Assembly: GCA_028554795.2 (NCBI GenBank)
Contig: CM068832.1
Coordinates: 83,636,049-83,700,048 of the forward strand
Source of the DNA: Sinohyriopsis cumingii
Lineage: Eukaryota; Mollusca; Bivalvia; Unionida; Unionidae
Direction: 5' to 3'
Length of the DNA: 64,000 nucleotides
A program made the position numbers and the translations under genes. A model generated the notes under the pieces. It was not told the DNA's origin. It ran no database searches and was given only the letters and a program-made list of their open reading frames with translations. Below, piece after piece: positions 17,580 to 28,299 of this stretch (positions are counted from its first letter, which is position 1; each line of letters opens with the position of its first letter).

Positions 17580-18519
17580 TCAACCCAACTCATCGCATGC
17601 TTTAGCAAAGAAGTTCATCAGGCGCTGTAGCTCAGCTTCTGTGTGAGTGGCTAGAACATCAACGTCTGCCACGAGTATGTCACTGGTGGTTATTTCACGC
17701 ACTTTGCTCTTTGCCGTCAGTCGTGCCAGGTTGAATAGTCTGCCGTCTGATAACGTGTGCAGGTAGATCCCTTCTGTGGGCGTCCCAAAGGCGTGCTTGA
17801 ACAGGACTGCAAAGAAGATTCCGAAGAGTGCAGTGGCAAGGACGCAGACCTGTTTCACTCCACCGCGATGTCAAAGGGGTCGGATGTTGAGCCATCGTAT
17901 TGGAGGGATTTGAAGGGCATCCAATTACGCCAGGATTGTGAGTCCGTCTCTGCTGATCAGATCAAACGCCTTGGTGAGGTCTATAAAGACCAGGAAGAGG
18001 AGTCTGTCTTCTCTGCATTTCTCCTTGTAGTTGCCTTACGGAGAAGATCATGTCGATTGTGGACCTATCTGCGCGGAAGCTCCACTGCGACTCTGGAAAC
18101 ATTCTGTCAGCAAGCGTCTGCAGTCTATTCAGGATGACGCGTGGGAAAACTTTACTTGCGATGTTCAGAAGGAATATGCTCTTGTATTTGTTGCAGTCGC
18201 TTCTGTCGCTCTTGTTCTTGAACAGGGTTACGATGCTGGCGTCTCTCGTTTCCTGAAGCACTGCACTCTCATCCCAGCACTGGTAGAGGAGATCATGCAG
18301 TTGTGTGAGTGGCACGCTACAGTCGCACTTTATGACTTCTGCTGGGATGACATCCTTCCCTGGGACTTTACTTAAGAACAGTTTCTCTAAGGTCTTCTTT
18401 AGTTCGGCTCCATTAGGTTTCTCGTCCAGTTCGGCCATGAGAGGGATGTTTTCAATTGTGTTGATGACATCATTGGTAACGTGGTTCTCCCTGGAGTACA
18501 GTTCTGAGTTGTATTCCAC
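17580..18519 (-). pseudogene. LINE reverse transcriptase domain, broken
   Basis: The minus-strand frame at 18,519-17,962 carries the front of a non-LTR reverse transcriptase. It has KVPGKDVIPAEVIK (the GKAPG-D-IPAE block), ASIVTLFKNK (the DA-I-x-L-KK block), NIASKV and PESQWSFRADRSTIDMIF (the Q-GF-RGRST block). It stops before the YxDxxKAFD block. A second frame at 17,858-17,580 continues with DGRLFNLARLTAKSK and then ILVADVDVLATHTEAELQRL. The catalytic F/Y-A-D-D box should lie here but is VADV, so the second catalytic aspartate is lost. Frameshifts and missing blocks show the copy is dead. Confidence 0.75.
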
Positions 18520-19020
18520 CCATCGCTACGTCTGCTGGCCCTTATTGTGGATGGTATCACCTGCGGCAGACTTCAGTAGTGCTGTCACTTTCATCGTGGG
18601 ACCCATTGCTTTCTTTATGCCATCGTACATGCCTCTGATGTTTCCGATATCTGCTGCTGACTGGATGCTCTGACAGAGCTGAAGACAATATTCCTTTTCA
18701 CACTGCCGTGATAATTACTGCACATTGCTCCTGGTAGACCTGTATGCTTGTAGTGTCTTCTGGCAGGGGGATCGCTTGTATTGCAGGTGAGCACTCCGAC
18801 GCTCTTCTATGGCTGCCATGACTGTGGTGGAGTTATCCTCAAACCAGTCATTGTTCTTTGATTGCTTCTTAACAAAGATCCGTGAGGATGTGCTTGCTGT
18901 ACACAGTCTCTCTGATGTGATTCCATCTTTCATTGGCACTGCCGTTGGGAGGTTCTGAATTATACGTATTGGAAGGAACATAGGTGAATTCCTTAGCCAT
19001 GTCTGGGTATTACGCTTTGG

Positions 19021-19695
19021 TCACATCAATGCGTGGTTTACCCTTTTGCCGAGAGCGGTTGATTTTCTTGGCTGAAGCTTCATTTTGCAGCACACCAGCG
19101 AGTTGTCGGTGACGCAGTCAGCGCTGTGGAAGGTACGGGTAAGATGCACACAGTTCATGGCCGACCGTCTTGTAATGGTCAAGTCCAGCTGATCACAGTG
19201 ATTAGACCCGCGATGGCTCCAAGACAATTTATGCTGTGGTTTTGTCGGAAAGAATCGATCGCTGATGCCAAGGTCGTAGTACGAGCACATATATAGAAGG
19301 CTGTGCACGTTTTCATTCATCTTCCCAACGCGAAACATGCCAAGACGGGAAGGCCAAGAGACATGGTCGAAGTCCGCTTGTCAGGTACTCACGTACCTTA
19401 AGATTTACGCACCTAGCAAAGCAGGCGAAATGTGGCGGGACGGCACCTTATTGGCTGACGGCTGTCCTGTTTGGGGTCGGCGGTAGCTGTCCAGTGAAAC
19501 CTGTTGGTCACTCCCACCGTCAGAAGCAACTCCTTGTGTATGGCTAGCCTGGGCAAGGTGATATGGAGAATCAACTGTTGCCCATGCAGCTGACCCCCCT
19601 TTTCCACGCAGAGGAGGGACATAAGGGAAAGGACAAGCCGATACGTTATGACACAAGCTGCATCTCTTGAGTTGCCGAGATGACACTGAAAACAA
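19021..19695 (-). pseudogene. LINE endonuclease domain remnant
   Basis: Two minus-strand frames hold what is left of the APE-type endonuclease of the RTE-like LINE. The C-terminal half is in the frame at 19,338-19,021. It shows SWSHRGSNHCDQLDLTITRR, the usual end-of-domain pattern W.H..S...QLD....R, and then SADCVTDNSLVCCKMKLQPR, which contains the conserved TD(H/N)SLV segment. The usual H of the TDH catalytic motif is N here. The N-terminal half (about 19,695-19,405) is open but its homology is weaker. The two halves are in different frames, so the protein is broken. Confidence 0.65.
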
Positions 19696-20430
19696 TGCCG
19701 TCTCCGGATGTTATGTTGGGATATTCTCCCTTAGCCTTTACCATGAGAGAGTATAGTCGCAAGTCAGCGAAGGTATGAGTTTACCTTCTCCTAGATGGGC
19801 GACCACCCAATGTTAACGAGACCCATCTACCCGAAGCGTCTGGTTTTGAGGCGTGATAAACACTCCTGTCATCCCTTCTCCAGTTAGTTTAAGCAGGTTC
19901 CGCCACTCGTGAAGGCCTGCAGCTGGATTTGGTTGTCAGAGGCTCTATCAGACGCAAGCCATTGGGGGATTTCCAAGAGAAATGGGTGGTCCTCGCCCAT
20001 ATCCACCCCTCGGCGATGACAACCCTGTTATGTAGAACTATTGGAATTGCGCAGAAACCATATTTCTTCTTTCAGACAGTGATTTTGATCTGTGATATTT
20101 GCAGGCTTCCAACCCTCACAAAATGATCTAAGGAAGGCAACTGATTTGTTTTCCATGAACAGTTTTGAGTAATATTTACACAGTATCATGTTCTGCTATT
20201 GAAACGTGTATTTAAGAAGTTCAGTATTTATTCCAAGCGGATGCATCGACGGTAAATATAATCTTCATCTGAAACTTTTGTAAAGTACAAATACACTAAT
20301 TTACCTCTTCCTCAGTTCCAACCTGATGCAGCTGCATGGTTTGTTGCTATCTCTCAACCTGACGTAATTCTTGGATTTTTTTACTTTCTTTATTTCACAT
20401 GATGGTAGTAATATCTTACACAATGTAACG

Positions 20431-20566
20431 TACAGTGGAACCCCGCTATAGCACGATAATCGGGATCCAATATATATATTGTTGATGCTACTGGTTGGTT
20501 CGCCCGCTGCTCTGGCTCATAATCTCTTGCAAAAATAACTGATTCAGTAGCATCAATAATATATTC
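20431..20566. mobile_element. pogo/Tigger-like terminus beside a 22-bp hairpin
   Basis: TA followed by CAGTGGAACCCCGCTATAGC at 20,433-20,452 resembles the terminal repeat of pogo/Tigger-type Tc1-mariner elements. About 20 bp further on, 20,472-20,493 (atatatattgttgatgctac) is an imperfect inverted repeat of 20,545-20,566. On the minus strand the intervening sequence falls in a short open frame (20,620-20,390) containing NEYIIDATESVIFARDYEP. That weakly recalls the D-A/C-T-E segment of DDE transposases, but I cannot confirm it. Confidence 0.35.
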
Positions 20567-20599
20567 ATTGGACAGATATTCCTGATAACGTTTCTGACG

Positions 20600-21925
20600 T
20601 TGTCCTACGTGATTGCACAAATTTGTTTAAGATAGGCTTGAATTACTACACAAAAGTATATAGTCAGACAATTATGATTCTTGCTTTGAAAGCACGTTAC
20701 TGTTGGTCTATGAGAAAGAAAGAATATGTTCGCAAACGACAAGTCGATATTTCGTTTGAAGAGGACAAAATACAAATACAAAACAGGTTCTGCTGTTATA
20801 ATGTTGGGTATGTTCATTCATCCGATCTGAATTTCTAGCACGACGTCAATAATTCTTTAAAACATTGGAAATGGAACTTTTTTTAAGTATTCATATCAGT
20901 TAAATTGATGTCGTACCATATCTTATTCTCAATTAAGGATGAAACAACCGAATACGTTTTCTAATCTAACATATATTGTGCATATTTGATGGAAGTTAAG
21001 AATTTAATTATTTTTAGAAAATCGTATAAGTTAAAAAAATAGGTAAAGAATTTATACAAGTTCATCGAGTGAACGAACGAAGTGGTGCATAATCTTTACT
21101 CATAGTCCTTGCGTTTTATCAGCCGGACGGACAAAAGCATTATATAAGGGTGCCATTGAAAAACCAAGGAAAGTTAAACTATATCAGATTAATGCTTAAC
21201 GGTCATTGATCATAATCTATTCGAAAAGAACGAACTAATAATGGCATGTCACAAAAACAACTACATTCACTTCGACATATAGTGCTGCTTAAAATATTGA
21301 TTAGATATTGAGATGCTGCTGGTGAGATATACATTGGGTAACTCGTTAACGTTTTCCACTTAACTGTTTTTCATCCACACCGAATATATTAATCGATGAA
21401 TTGTTAAGGTTTTCAAATTGCCCAACATATTTAACCTCAGCATGAAATTGTATTGTTTCATTCACTAGTGTGTTAAAATATATTTTGTTCTTTGAAACTC
21501 GATCAGCGTGATCATCTGCGGGATACAAAGTACTGATCACACTAAATAATAAGCATCATTGTTTTTGAATTAACGCAGCTTTTTGTATTTCGTATGAGCG
21601 CTGATAAATCAAAGTGCTCACCACCGCGAGCTGGATCATATTTAGCCGTATGAAAATTAATTATATTGATACCAGCAGATACCCACGTGGAACCATTTTC
21701 CTGACAGTTCTCTATCATGCTGTGAATAAATTGATCAAATCCATCAATTATGTCATCAGTGTCAGATTATATTGCACTTTGGCCTGTTAGCTTTGCGTTT
21801 TGGCCATGTAATTAACCATTTAGCTTTTATGTGTCATTTTAATTCATGTCGTTTCAACTTTGAAAATTGAATAAACGTGTCTTGAAAGGATAAAATCCCT
21901 CTGTGACTCAACATAGATTCTGAAC
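20600..21925. other. AT-rich DNA, no gene seen
   Basis: Short open frames occur on both strands (for example 20,623-20,838 plus and 20,817-20,605 minus overlap each other). They have no recognisable content. Confidence 0.4.
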
Positions 21926-21929
21926 ACCT

Positions 21930-22520
21930 TTGCTACGGCTAAGTTTTCCTTTTCTACCTCTTCTTCTGCTCTCAAAGTCTTTGACACAATTTTTGATCGT
22001 TCAAGTTGTGAGACACTGTCATCGCTTTAATTTGTTGCTTGCTGGACTGTATGGTTCAGGTAAAAACGAATCAGTGAAACGTTTTATTGGGCACAAAACC
22101 TATTCGATCAATGGTCCACCCAAGGCGGCATCTTGTGGCATTACAAATAATAGAAATTCAAGAAATTCAAGGAAAATCCATCGTCCTAATAGAGATTAAA
22201 TACATCTGGTCATCTTCCGCGACTGTTAGGATAAAACGAAGAATGAATTAAACTTTCGTTTATGCACAAAGGGCATCAAAGGGCATCATCGCAATATCAG
22301 TTTCATTAATGTCATCACAAATTCTTTTCAACAATGTATAGTCCATCAAACCATCAGTCTGAACGCTCATTACGTGGTCTTGTTTACAAAATCTAGATAC
22401 AGATATCAAGTGAAATTGTAAACCAAACAGTTATAAACTCCCTCCTGACTAACCGCACGACGATTCCACTCAAGCCGCGCCTGATTATTTGTGATGTCGT
22501 ACCCATCTGTTTCACGACTT
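21930..22520 (+). pseudogene. Packaging ATPase (FtsK/HerA type) of the Polinton-like element, broken
   Basis: In a living element this P-loop ATPase pumps genome DNA into the capsid. The open frame at 21,930-22,199 contains LLAGLYGSGKNESVKRF at about 22,033-22,083. This is a Walker A motif with the final S/T replaced by N (GLYGSGKN), which should weaken nucleotide binding. About 250 bp further on, in another frame, QTISLNAHYVVLF (about 22,341-22,380) matches the conserved sensor-like segment of this ATPase family, and a final stretch follows at about 22,440-22,490. At least two frame changes and several stops separate the pieces. The order of the motifs and the neighbouring integrase support the call. 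Confidence 0.65.
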
Positions 22521-22559
22521 TTGCAAGACGGAGGGCCAGTCGTTAGCAAGTCCACTTCG

Positions 22560-23680
22560 GCTTAGAAAACTATAAAATAAATCTGACATCTTTCCTCTGT
22601 CTAGCAATCGTCAACATGACTTTCTTTCCATCTAATCATCACGCTAAATATATTCGTGCTCTGTACGTCATCATTCGCAAAAATATTCACGAGTCCATAC
22701 CGGTGTATTAGAAAACAGCCTCTTACGATCGCTTAAGGTGACAGGACTCAGTTACTTCAAAACATCATTCACATCCCTCATCAAACAGAGCAATTTATGA
22801 CATATGCAAAGTACCCATATCGCGATTTGGCTCATCAAAAAATTGACACTAAAACGAAGAAGCAAATCACTTTGAAAAATGGTGGAAGCTGTTCACTTGG
22901 AGGTGTCAATATTCGTTCCTTCTTAAAATTGGATCAAAATGCCTCAACAGATAGCTTAAGGACATTTGTCTCCTAAGAGGACGTTCCTTTTAAAAGAAGA
23001 GCAGTTGTTTTACGGCCAGGTCACATCTCCAGAAAGAGAAGTCCCCGGAAGCAATCGCTTACAACCTTCGCTGACCGTGTGTCTAGTAGCTTCTTTGACT
23101 TAGCCGACGGTCGTGATACCGTCCAAACCAGATTTTCCGCGTGTCTTTTAAATTCGATGAAAAATGGAAACCCGTTTCTAAAGGAAATTATTTCAGGCGA
23201 TTCGCTTCAGTTGTTTCTGCTAATGAAAGAAAACTATGTCACCCAAAAGAAGTCCACATCACCGGTACACACCTGCCTAAGAAAAATAATAGAAAGGGAC
23301 TGCCTACTCGTTTAGAGAAATATTGGAGCGTGTAGTTTGCCAAATAGTCCAAAACAAACTACCCATCAATGCAAAATAACAGCTGCAATGCTGATAGAGC
23401 CCACCCTCAAAAGTCTGGCCGTACCTTTGTAATTCATGGAAGGACAAAAGCTGACTTAGTGCGCTACAATGGATAGATGGAATCTACTAAAAAGATTCCA
23501 AAACCATGACATAAAATGCCAATTATCACTGATCCCCGTAACCAAGAATAACGCAACTACACTACCATCTGTTCCTACTCCTGTGGCACGTCAAGAAGTT
23601 TCTAAACGCCACAAATCCATAGGTAGCATCAGTAATCAGCGGGTAACGTTTTGAAGAGAATACTGATGGATATTTTTTTA
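22560..23680 (+). pseudogene. Unrecognised genes of the Polinton-like element
   Basis: Between the ATPase and the integrase are several overlapping plus-strand open frames: 23,079-23,315, 23,141-23,335 and 23,469-23,654. Composition and position suggest decayed element genes, but I do not recognise a family. A Lys/Arg-rich stretch at about 22,975-23,070 and the segment KRHKSIGSISNQRVTF (about 23,605-23,652) are the most coding-like parts. The latter may belong to the N-terminus of the integrase or to a gene ahead of it. Confidence 0.4.
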
Positions 23681-23689
23681 TCCAGCATG

Positions 23690-24440
23690 TACCACAGTCT
23701 TACCAATCGTGTAGGAGGTGTTCAAAAATTGTATCGTATTGCCAAAAGCCAACTTTTACCCCAGATATAACGATGGTTGCAATAGGAAGCCACGTAGATG
23801 TTACACAAATCTATTCGAAAAGTTTTCAAACGTGGAAGCAAGGTGAAGGGATCGATTATCAATAGCAAGCCGATTTAGACGATTTCTCTAATTTGGCTAC
23901 CTACAATCGCTGTATTTTGTGTGGTCAACTTCTCTTCCAAATTTGTCTGGTTTGTATTTCCAAAACATGCTCCAAGTTAGTGCTAGCCTTACAATTGGTG
24001 TGGAAACAAAGCGGCCTTCACCATCAGACCATCACAAACAGACAAAAACACATAGTTTCTGAACCAATCGGTGCAAAAAGAATTGAAGAAAAAAAGACAT
24101 GCAAAGTTTTCACCATCAAGTATCCCGAAACGCACTTTCAAAGAACTCATATATAAATACTTCATGCTGCAAGTACATTGACATCTTACTTCTCCTGGTC
24201 AGACCTTAAAATCAATCTAACCATCTGAGTATCGGATACGACCCCGAAGGAGTGGTTCCCAACAATTAAAAAATCGTTTTTGGGCTGCTGTTTGGTACGT
24301 TCCATACTGATATAACCAAGAAACGTGGACTGGTAACGGAACAGTGAAGCGCACCTTAGACAAAGGATATTTACCAATCTGGACCACCCAATTATTTCGT
24401 GTATCTGGAATAGTATGTGGGGACATCCTTTCATATATAG
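23690..24440 (+). pseudogene. Retroviral-type integrase of the Polinton-like element, broken
   Basis: This DDE-type integrase would insert the element into host DNA. Pieces can be read in order across three frames. GGVQKLYRIAKSQ (about 23,717-23,755) is the N-terminal region. KSIRKVFKRGSK (about 23,809-23,846) is the segment ahead of the catalytic core. QADLDDFSNLATYN (about 23,863-23,904) holds the first catalytic aspartate. FSSKFVWFVFPK (about 23,932-23,968) is the next core strand. QTDK (about 24,039-24,050) holds the second catalytic aspartate. TVKRTLDKGYLPIWTTQLF (about 24,328-24,385) is the C-terminal DNA-binding region typical of F54H12.3-like integrases. Frameshifts and stops interrupt it. 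The part from 24,055 on is duplicated in tandem. I could not place the third catalytic residue (Glu). Confidence 0.75.
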
Positions 24441-25027
24441 GTCAGAAGACATAAACCGTGAAGTGCTAAAAGGAATTGCAAATGGTCCGAGTTACAATGA
24501 ATGACCAAAACAGAAGCCGTTGAAAACATTCTCGACCGAAGTTTCTGAACCAATCGGTGCAAAAAGAATTGAAGAAAAAAAAGACATGCAAAGTTTTCAC
24601 CATCAAGTATCCCGAAACGCACTTTCAAAGAACTCATGTATAAATACTTCATGCTGCAAGTACATTGACATCTTACTTCTCCTGGTCAGACCTTAAAATC
24701 AATCTAACCATCTGAGTATCGGATACGACCCCGAAGGAGTGGTTCCCAACAATTAAAAGATCGTTTTTGGGCTACTGTTTGGTACGTTCCATACTGATAT
24801 AACCAAGAAACGTGGACTGGTAACGGAACAGTGAAGCGCACCTTAGACAAAGGATATTTACCAATCTGGACCACCCAATTATTTCGTGTATCTGGAATAG
24901 TATGTGGGGACATCCTTTCATATATAGGTCAGAAGACATAAACCGTGAAGTGCTAAAAGGAATTGCAAATGGTCCGAGTTACAATGAATGACCAAAACAG
25001 AAGCCGTTGAAAACATTCTCGACCGAA
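24055..25027 (+). repeat. 486-bp near-identical tandem duplication inside the integrase remnant
   Basis: 24,055-24,540 is repeated at 24,541-25,027, both starting gtttctgaaccaatcggtgc. The copies differ by only a few bases: one extra A in the A-run near the start, catatataa versus catgtataa, aaaaaatcg versus aaaagatcg, and gggctgctg versus gggctactg. Both copies carry the integrase C-terminal segment in the same frame and the same upstream stops. The duplication is therefore much younger than the decay of the element. Confidence 0.97.
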
Positions 25028-25029
25028 GA

Positions 25030-25790
25030 ATCCGGAAAATATGCTAACGCCAAAAGAAAGAATTCAAAGTTGGCTGGAAAGGATATTCCCCGAATTTTGA
25101 TTCTTGGATTTCGATAGCAAGTCATCAACTATACAAAGAAATGACCATCTGCCGTACAACAAAGCAGCGGCGAACTCTCCTTCTCAGAGTTATTATCTTC
25201 AAGATCTACAAAGCATTCCCTGCGGATGTGGTGCCGGAAACGTGTGCCTAAAACACAAGTTGTTTTTCTCTGGCATTATGTGTGTTGTATTTAAGTTTCC
25301 AACAAAAGCAATTATGGACCATTTCGTCAGCAACTACATCAGTACCTTTTTCCCACTTCTTCTCTGAAATAGCCAGGTAACAACGTGAGCCTTGTTGCCA
25401 ACGCCAGTCATCCCCAAAACAATACCAACAGTCATAGTTTGGAAACTTCTGCGACCTCAAAAAGCTAATCTGAACGCTGAACCCTGAAATTATCAATAAC
25501 CAATTTTACTTAACTTTACCCAGTGGAAGTTCCATGGATGTATTTTCTAAGAATACTTTGTGCTGTTTAACGACAAAAATACTTCACTCCATCCAGTGTA
25601 TAACGAAGTGTATTGGGAAGTTGCTTAGGTTTAAGTCATTCATCCCACTGAAGTCCAGAATGATATTGAGAATCAAACGAATTTAACCCTGGAAATCCTG
25701 AACGAACGAATGAAAAAATACATAAATGAAAACCATCCAGTTTGTATGAATTCAAAAGACCAGCCTCAATCAAGCCTCAATTGAACATTT
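25030..25790 (+). pseudogene. Polinton-like element, unrecognised decayed segment
   Basis: The plus frame 25,104-25,367 is open and contains CGCGAGNVCLKHK, a cysteine-containing stretch. I do not recognise its family. The following DNA to 25,790 has only short open pieces with frequent stops. Confidence 0.35.
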
Positions 25791-26160
25791 GTACCATGAA
25801 GCTTCCTACAGGCTATTATTTAACACTCAACATTTGGTGGAAGCCATTGCGGCTCTTTCCGAAGTCACGTATCGTGTGTACAGGGGAGTCGCTCGACAAC
25901 GATGACATGGTTTAGGAGAGATGCTGAAAGCTGCGTCTCGTTCGGTGGTTCTCTTCTTAAAACCAATGGCGACACAATGCTTGCACACTTGCAAAGATGC
26001 CCCTTTGACGCAAGGAAATATATTCAATTAAACGTCATCATCGACAAAGAAAATTCCAAAGTAGCCTTTTTACGAGGAGACAAAACTGTGTTGCTTAACG
26101 CAGGCAAAACGATTTTGGCTCGCCGAGAAGAACCTATAAATACACTGCACACTTCTGAAT
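25790..26160 (+). pseudogene. Possible minor-capsid-like gene of the Polinton-like element, broken
   Basis: MKLPTGYY (about 25,796-25,819) followed after a frame change by NTQHLVEAIAALSEVTYRVY (about 25,824-25,883) looks like the LP-GYY-x-T-x-x-LV-A-I segment I associate with minor capsid (penton-like) proteins of Polinton-type elements. The plus frame at 25,902-26,162 continues for 86 codons with no recognised motif. The call rests mainly on this one segment and on position between the integrase and the capsid-region gene, so it is tentative. Confidence 0.35.
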
Positions 26161-26599
26161 AAGACATTCTATCCCCATTCTCGCCCCAGCAAGGACAAAG
26201 ACGAAGGGACGACAAACAGGCTGCAAATTTCATAAATACGTTTCGAGAAAGACAAAGAAAAGAAGATACGCCAGATAATTAGAATGCACTGAGATTCTTG
26301 CGAATGTTCCAAATCATATCAGATCTGTCTTCCATGCCACACACCATCATAACAATGAAAATTTTCAATTGATACAATTTCATCCCGTCCCGTTTCTGAA
26401 TGCCTCAGTCTCCATAAATTGTAAATCAAAGAAAGCCAAAGATCTCGATACCGGCAACTTTCACATGGATACTTACACTTAACGAGTTTAATTAAATAAT
26501 CTCTTCTACAGAAAAGAAGTCAAAAACACCCACTTGGATGATAGCGTGCATGGGAACGTTACACACCAGGAAGGTTAGCTGACAAACGAAGAAAGACAA

Positions 26600-27520
26600 A
26601 AAATACAATAAGGAATTCAACGAAAAGATAAACGATTAGCGCAGTATAGAATTGATGGATCGTTTGCATTAGGGCATGTGGTTGCAAGACAAGTATCTGT
26701 TGAGCAGAGTGGATGTGCGCCTGAGACTATATTGAAGCACAGGCACTCTTCATTTGGCTGATGCTGCCAATTAGAAAACCTTCACTGAGGATGTCCAACT
26801 CTACGTGCATCTCGTAGATGTCCTACCTAAAGTGGAAGCGACATAAGTCACACTTTGAGCAGAAAGTCCGCCAAGTATCCGATATGACGATTGGAAGTAT
26901 AAACTTTCACTATTGCCACTGGATTCCGATCCTAGATCGAAGATCATTTGTTTCTAGGACAATTTCCCGAAAGTGTAATCATTAGCATCGTCAAGAATAC
27001 AGTCTTCAAAGGATATAGTACTGAAAATCCTTACGAGTTTCGTCACTACGAGGAGTTCCAGATCGAAGTCACCGAGATGGCAAGATCTTGTTTAGTAAAT
27101 CTTTCGAACAAAAACTGTTTCAACAATAATTATTTGATGTCGCACTTCTCCCTTTCTGAAGCAACGGGACCGTTAGATACAAAAATAGTCACGGCACTTC
27201 GTACAACGATTACGTGAAAGGGTACGCGTTGTGGGTCTTTAATTTCATTCCAGACCAAGGCAGGGAGGAAGGGAATCTCCACCCATTCATACCGTCCAAC
27301 TTCTCGTGGAACTTCAGTTTGCAGAAGCTCCATATTACTCAATGAATGTCATACTGTTGCAGAATTTGATAATACTTTGGAGATCAACAGCCTGAGAGAA
27401 GTGGTTCTAAAATATTACAAGCTATGCGAAATATGGAGCTCCTTTGCAGATGGGGGCAAAATGTCTTTGAACCAGAACAGAAAGAAAAAGAAAATATTAC
27501 AGAAGAAAAACATAATGTGA
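26600..27520 (+). pseudogene. F54H12.2-like capsid-region protein of the Polinton-like element, broken
   Basis: The frame around 26,645-27,217 carries the C-terminal half of the F54H12.2-like family, a protein encoded beside the integrase in Polinton-type elements and thought to be a virion structural protein. KSAKYPI (about 26,868-26,888) is followed by a stop, then by HLFLGQFPES and VIISIVKNTVFKGYS (about 26,946-27,020), and then by ENPYEFRHYEEFQIEV (about 27,022-27,070). After a stop at 27,217-27,219 the frame resumes and ends with VAEFDNTLEINS (about 27,356-27,391), the usual A-EF-N--EI-- finish. At least four in-frame stops lie before and within it. Which capsid role it plays is uncertain to me. 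Confidence 0.7.
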
Positions 27521-27694
27521 TGTGATGTGATTTTGATTTTTAACTTAGCTTTAACAATTTTTCAGTCATATCGCTACGATGTCTTCAATGTTCAGTTCAT
27601 AGTGATGTTTAGTGCTGGGACATCATGCCGCAAAAATGTAGCATGATGTCTCACCCAGTCACATTAGTGTTAGGACTGGTCGGCCTGGTGTCAG
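27512..27694 (-). mobile_element. SINE copy with 5' inversion, inserted in the Polinton-like element
   Basis: On the minus strand, 27,662 down to 27,512 reads as the SINE body (tgactgggtgagacatcatg, then gaagacatcgtagcgatatg, then an A-rich/CACATCA tail) in normal order. The outermost segment, 27,663-27,694, is the expected next part of the body (tta-gtgttaggactggtcgg and ctggtgtcag) but in the opposite orientation. This is the signature of a 5' inversion by twin priming during LINE-mediated insertion. The copy lacks the tRNA-like head. It lies just after the end of the F54H12.2-like remnant. Confidence 0.75.
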
Positions 27695-27759
27695 AAGAAA
27701 AAGACAAAGAGGCCTTCATGATGTCCTGATATCCAGAACGAAAATACCATGTAGTCTCC

Positions 27760-28290
27760 TGTTTTGCTAATCACGTGGCTGAAATAATTACATCGTTGAC
27801 CCACGAAAATTGGTATGGATGTCAACACGATAATCCCAGTAAGATAAAACACGAAAACGGCTCGATGACGAGCTAAAAAGACAAATTGGGATAGTATGTA
27901 AAAGACTCGTTGGGTCTCATATAGGGAGAAAACAATGTTGCATCACTGGTATGGAGACTTGTGCAATTATTCATTACCTAAAATTCCAATGCATTAAAGC
28001 TATATTTCCACAGAGTAAGGAGATTCTACGTAGAGCTACTTACGTAACTGGTAAATAGCCAAAGATAAGGTCAGATTTGAATTGACGCCTTTTTAGCGTG
28101 TAGAAAGAAAACACGGATGCCTTGAAACTTCATTACGCACAGTACATGCACAGCTTCCTGAAATTCTTTCGTATTCTCTAAAGATGAACTTCCTCATTGG
28201 AAACCAAAATATATTCAAGCCTATGTCATCAACACCTAGGATACGTAGTGTCCATCGATGGCAAGAGGCGTAGATAAGTGGGGCCAAATC
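27760..28290 (+). pseudogene. Unrecognised downstream gene(s) of the Polinton-like element
   Basis: After the SINE, coding-like plus-strand pieces continue. One contains VAEIITSLTHENWYG followed by CQHDNPSKIKHENG (about 27,778-27,864), a Cys/His-containing stretch. Another lies at about 28,092-28,272 (VERKHGCLETSLRTVHAQLP). The frames change and stops intervene. I do not recognise the families. Confidence 0.35.
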
Positions 28291-28299
28291 TTACTCAAC

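Larger units (their letters stand above)
15488..20040 (-). mobile_element. RTE-like non-LTR retrotransposon, decayed, split by a solo LTR
   Basis: A near full-length but dead LINE on the minus strand. In element order it has a 5' leader (about 20,040-19,700), a remnant endonuclease region (about 19,700-19,020), a linker (about 18,980-18,715), reverse transcriptase (about 18,520-17,580), the C-terminal domain (about 17,334-16,850) and a 3' tail. The tail continues only at 15,615-15,488 because a solo LTR sits between 15,616 and 16,843. The element belongs with the APE-endonuclease/RT elements often annotated as craniofacial-development-protein-2-like; I place it near the RTE clade from memory. 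No target duplication is evident. The 3' end runs into (GT)n/(TA)n. Confidence 0.8.

Noticed and set aside
17757-18137. Plus-strand open frames of 114-126 codons at 17.7-18.7 kb as host genes
   Set aside because: They are antisense shadows of the LINE reverse transcriptase, which has recognisable motifs on the minus strand.
24186-24913. Two identical minus-strand open frames as a duplicated gene pair
   Set aside because: They are shadows of the plus-strand integrase C-terminus, repeated only because of the 486-bp tandem duplication.
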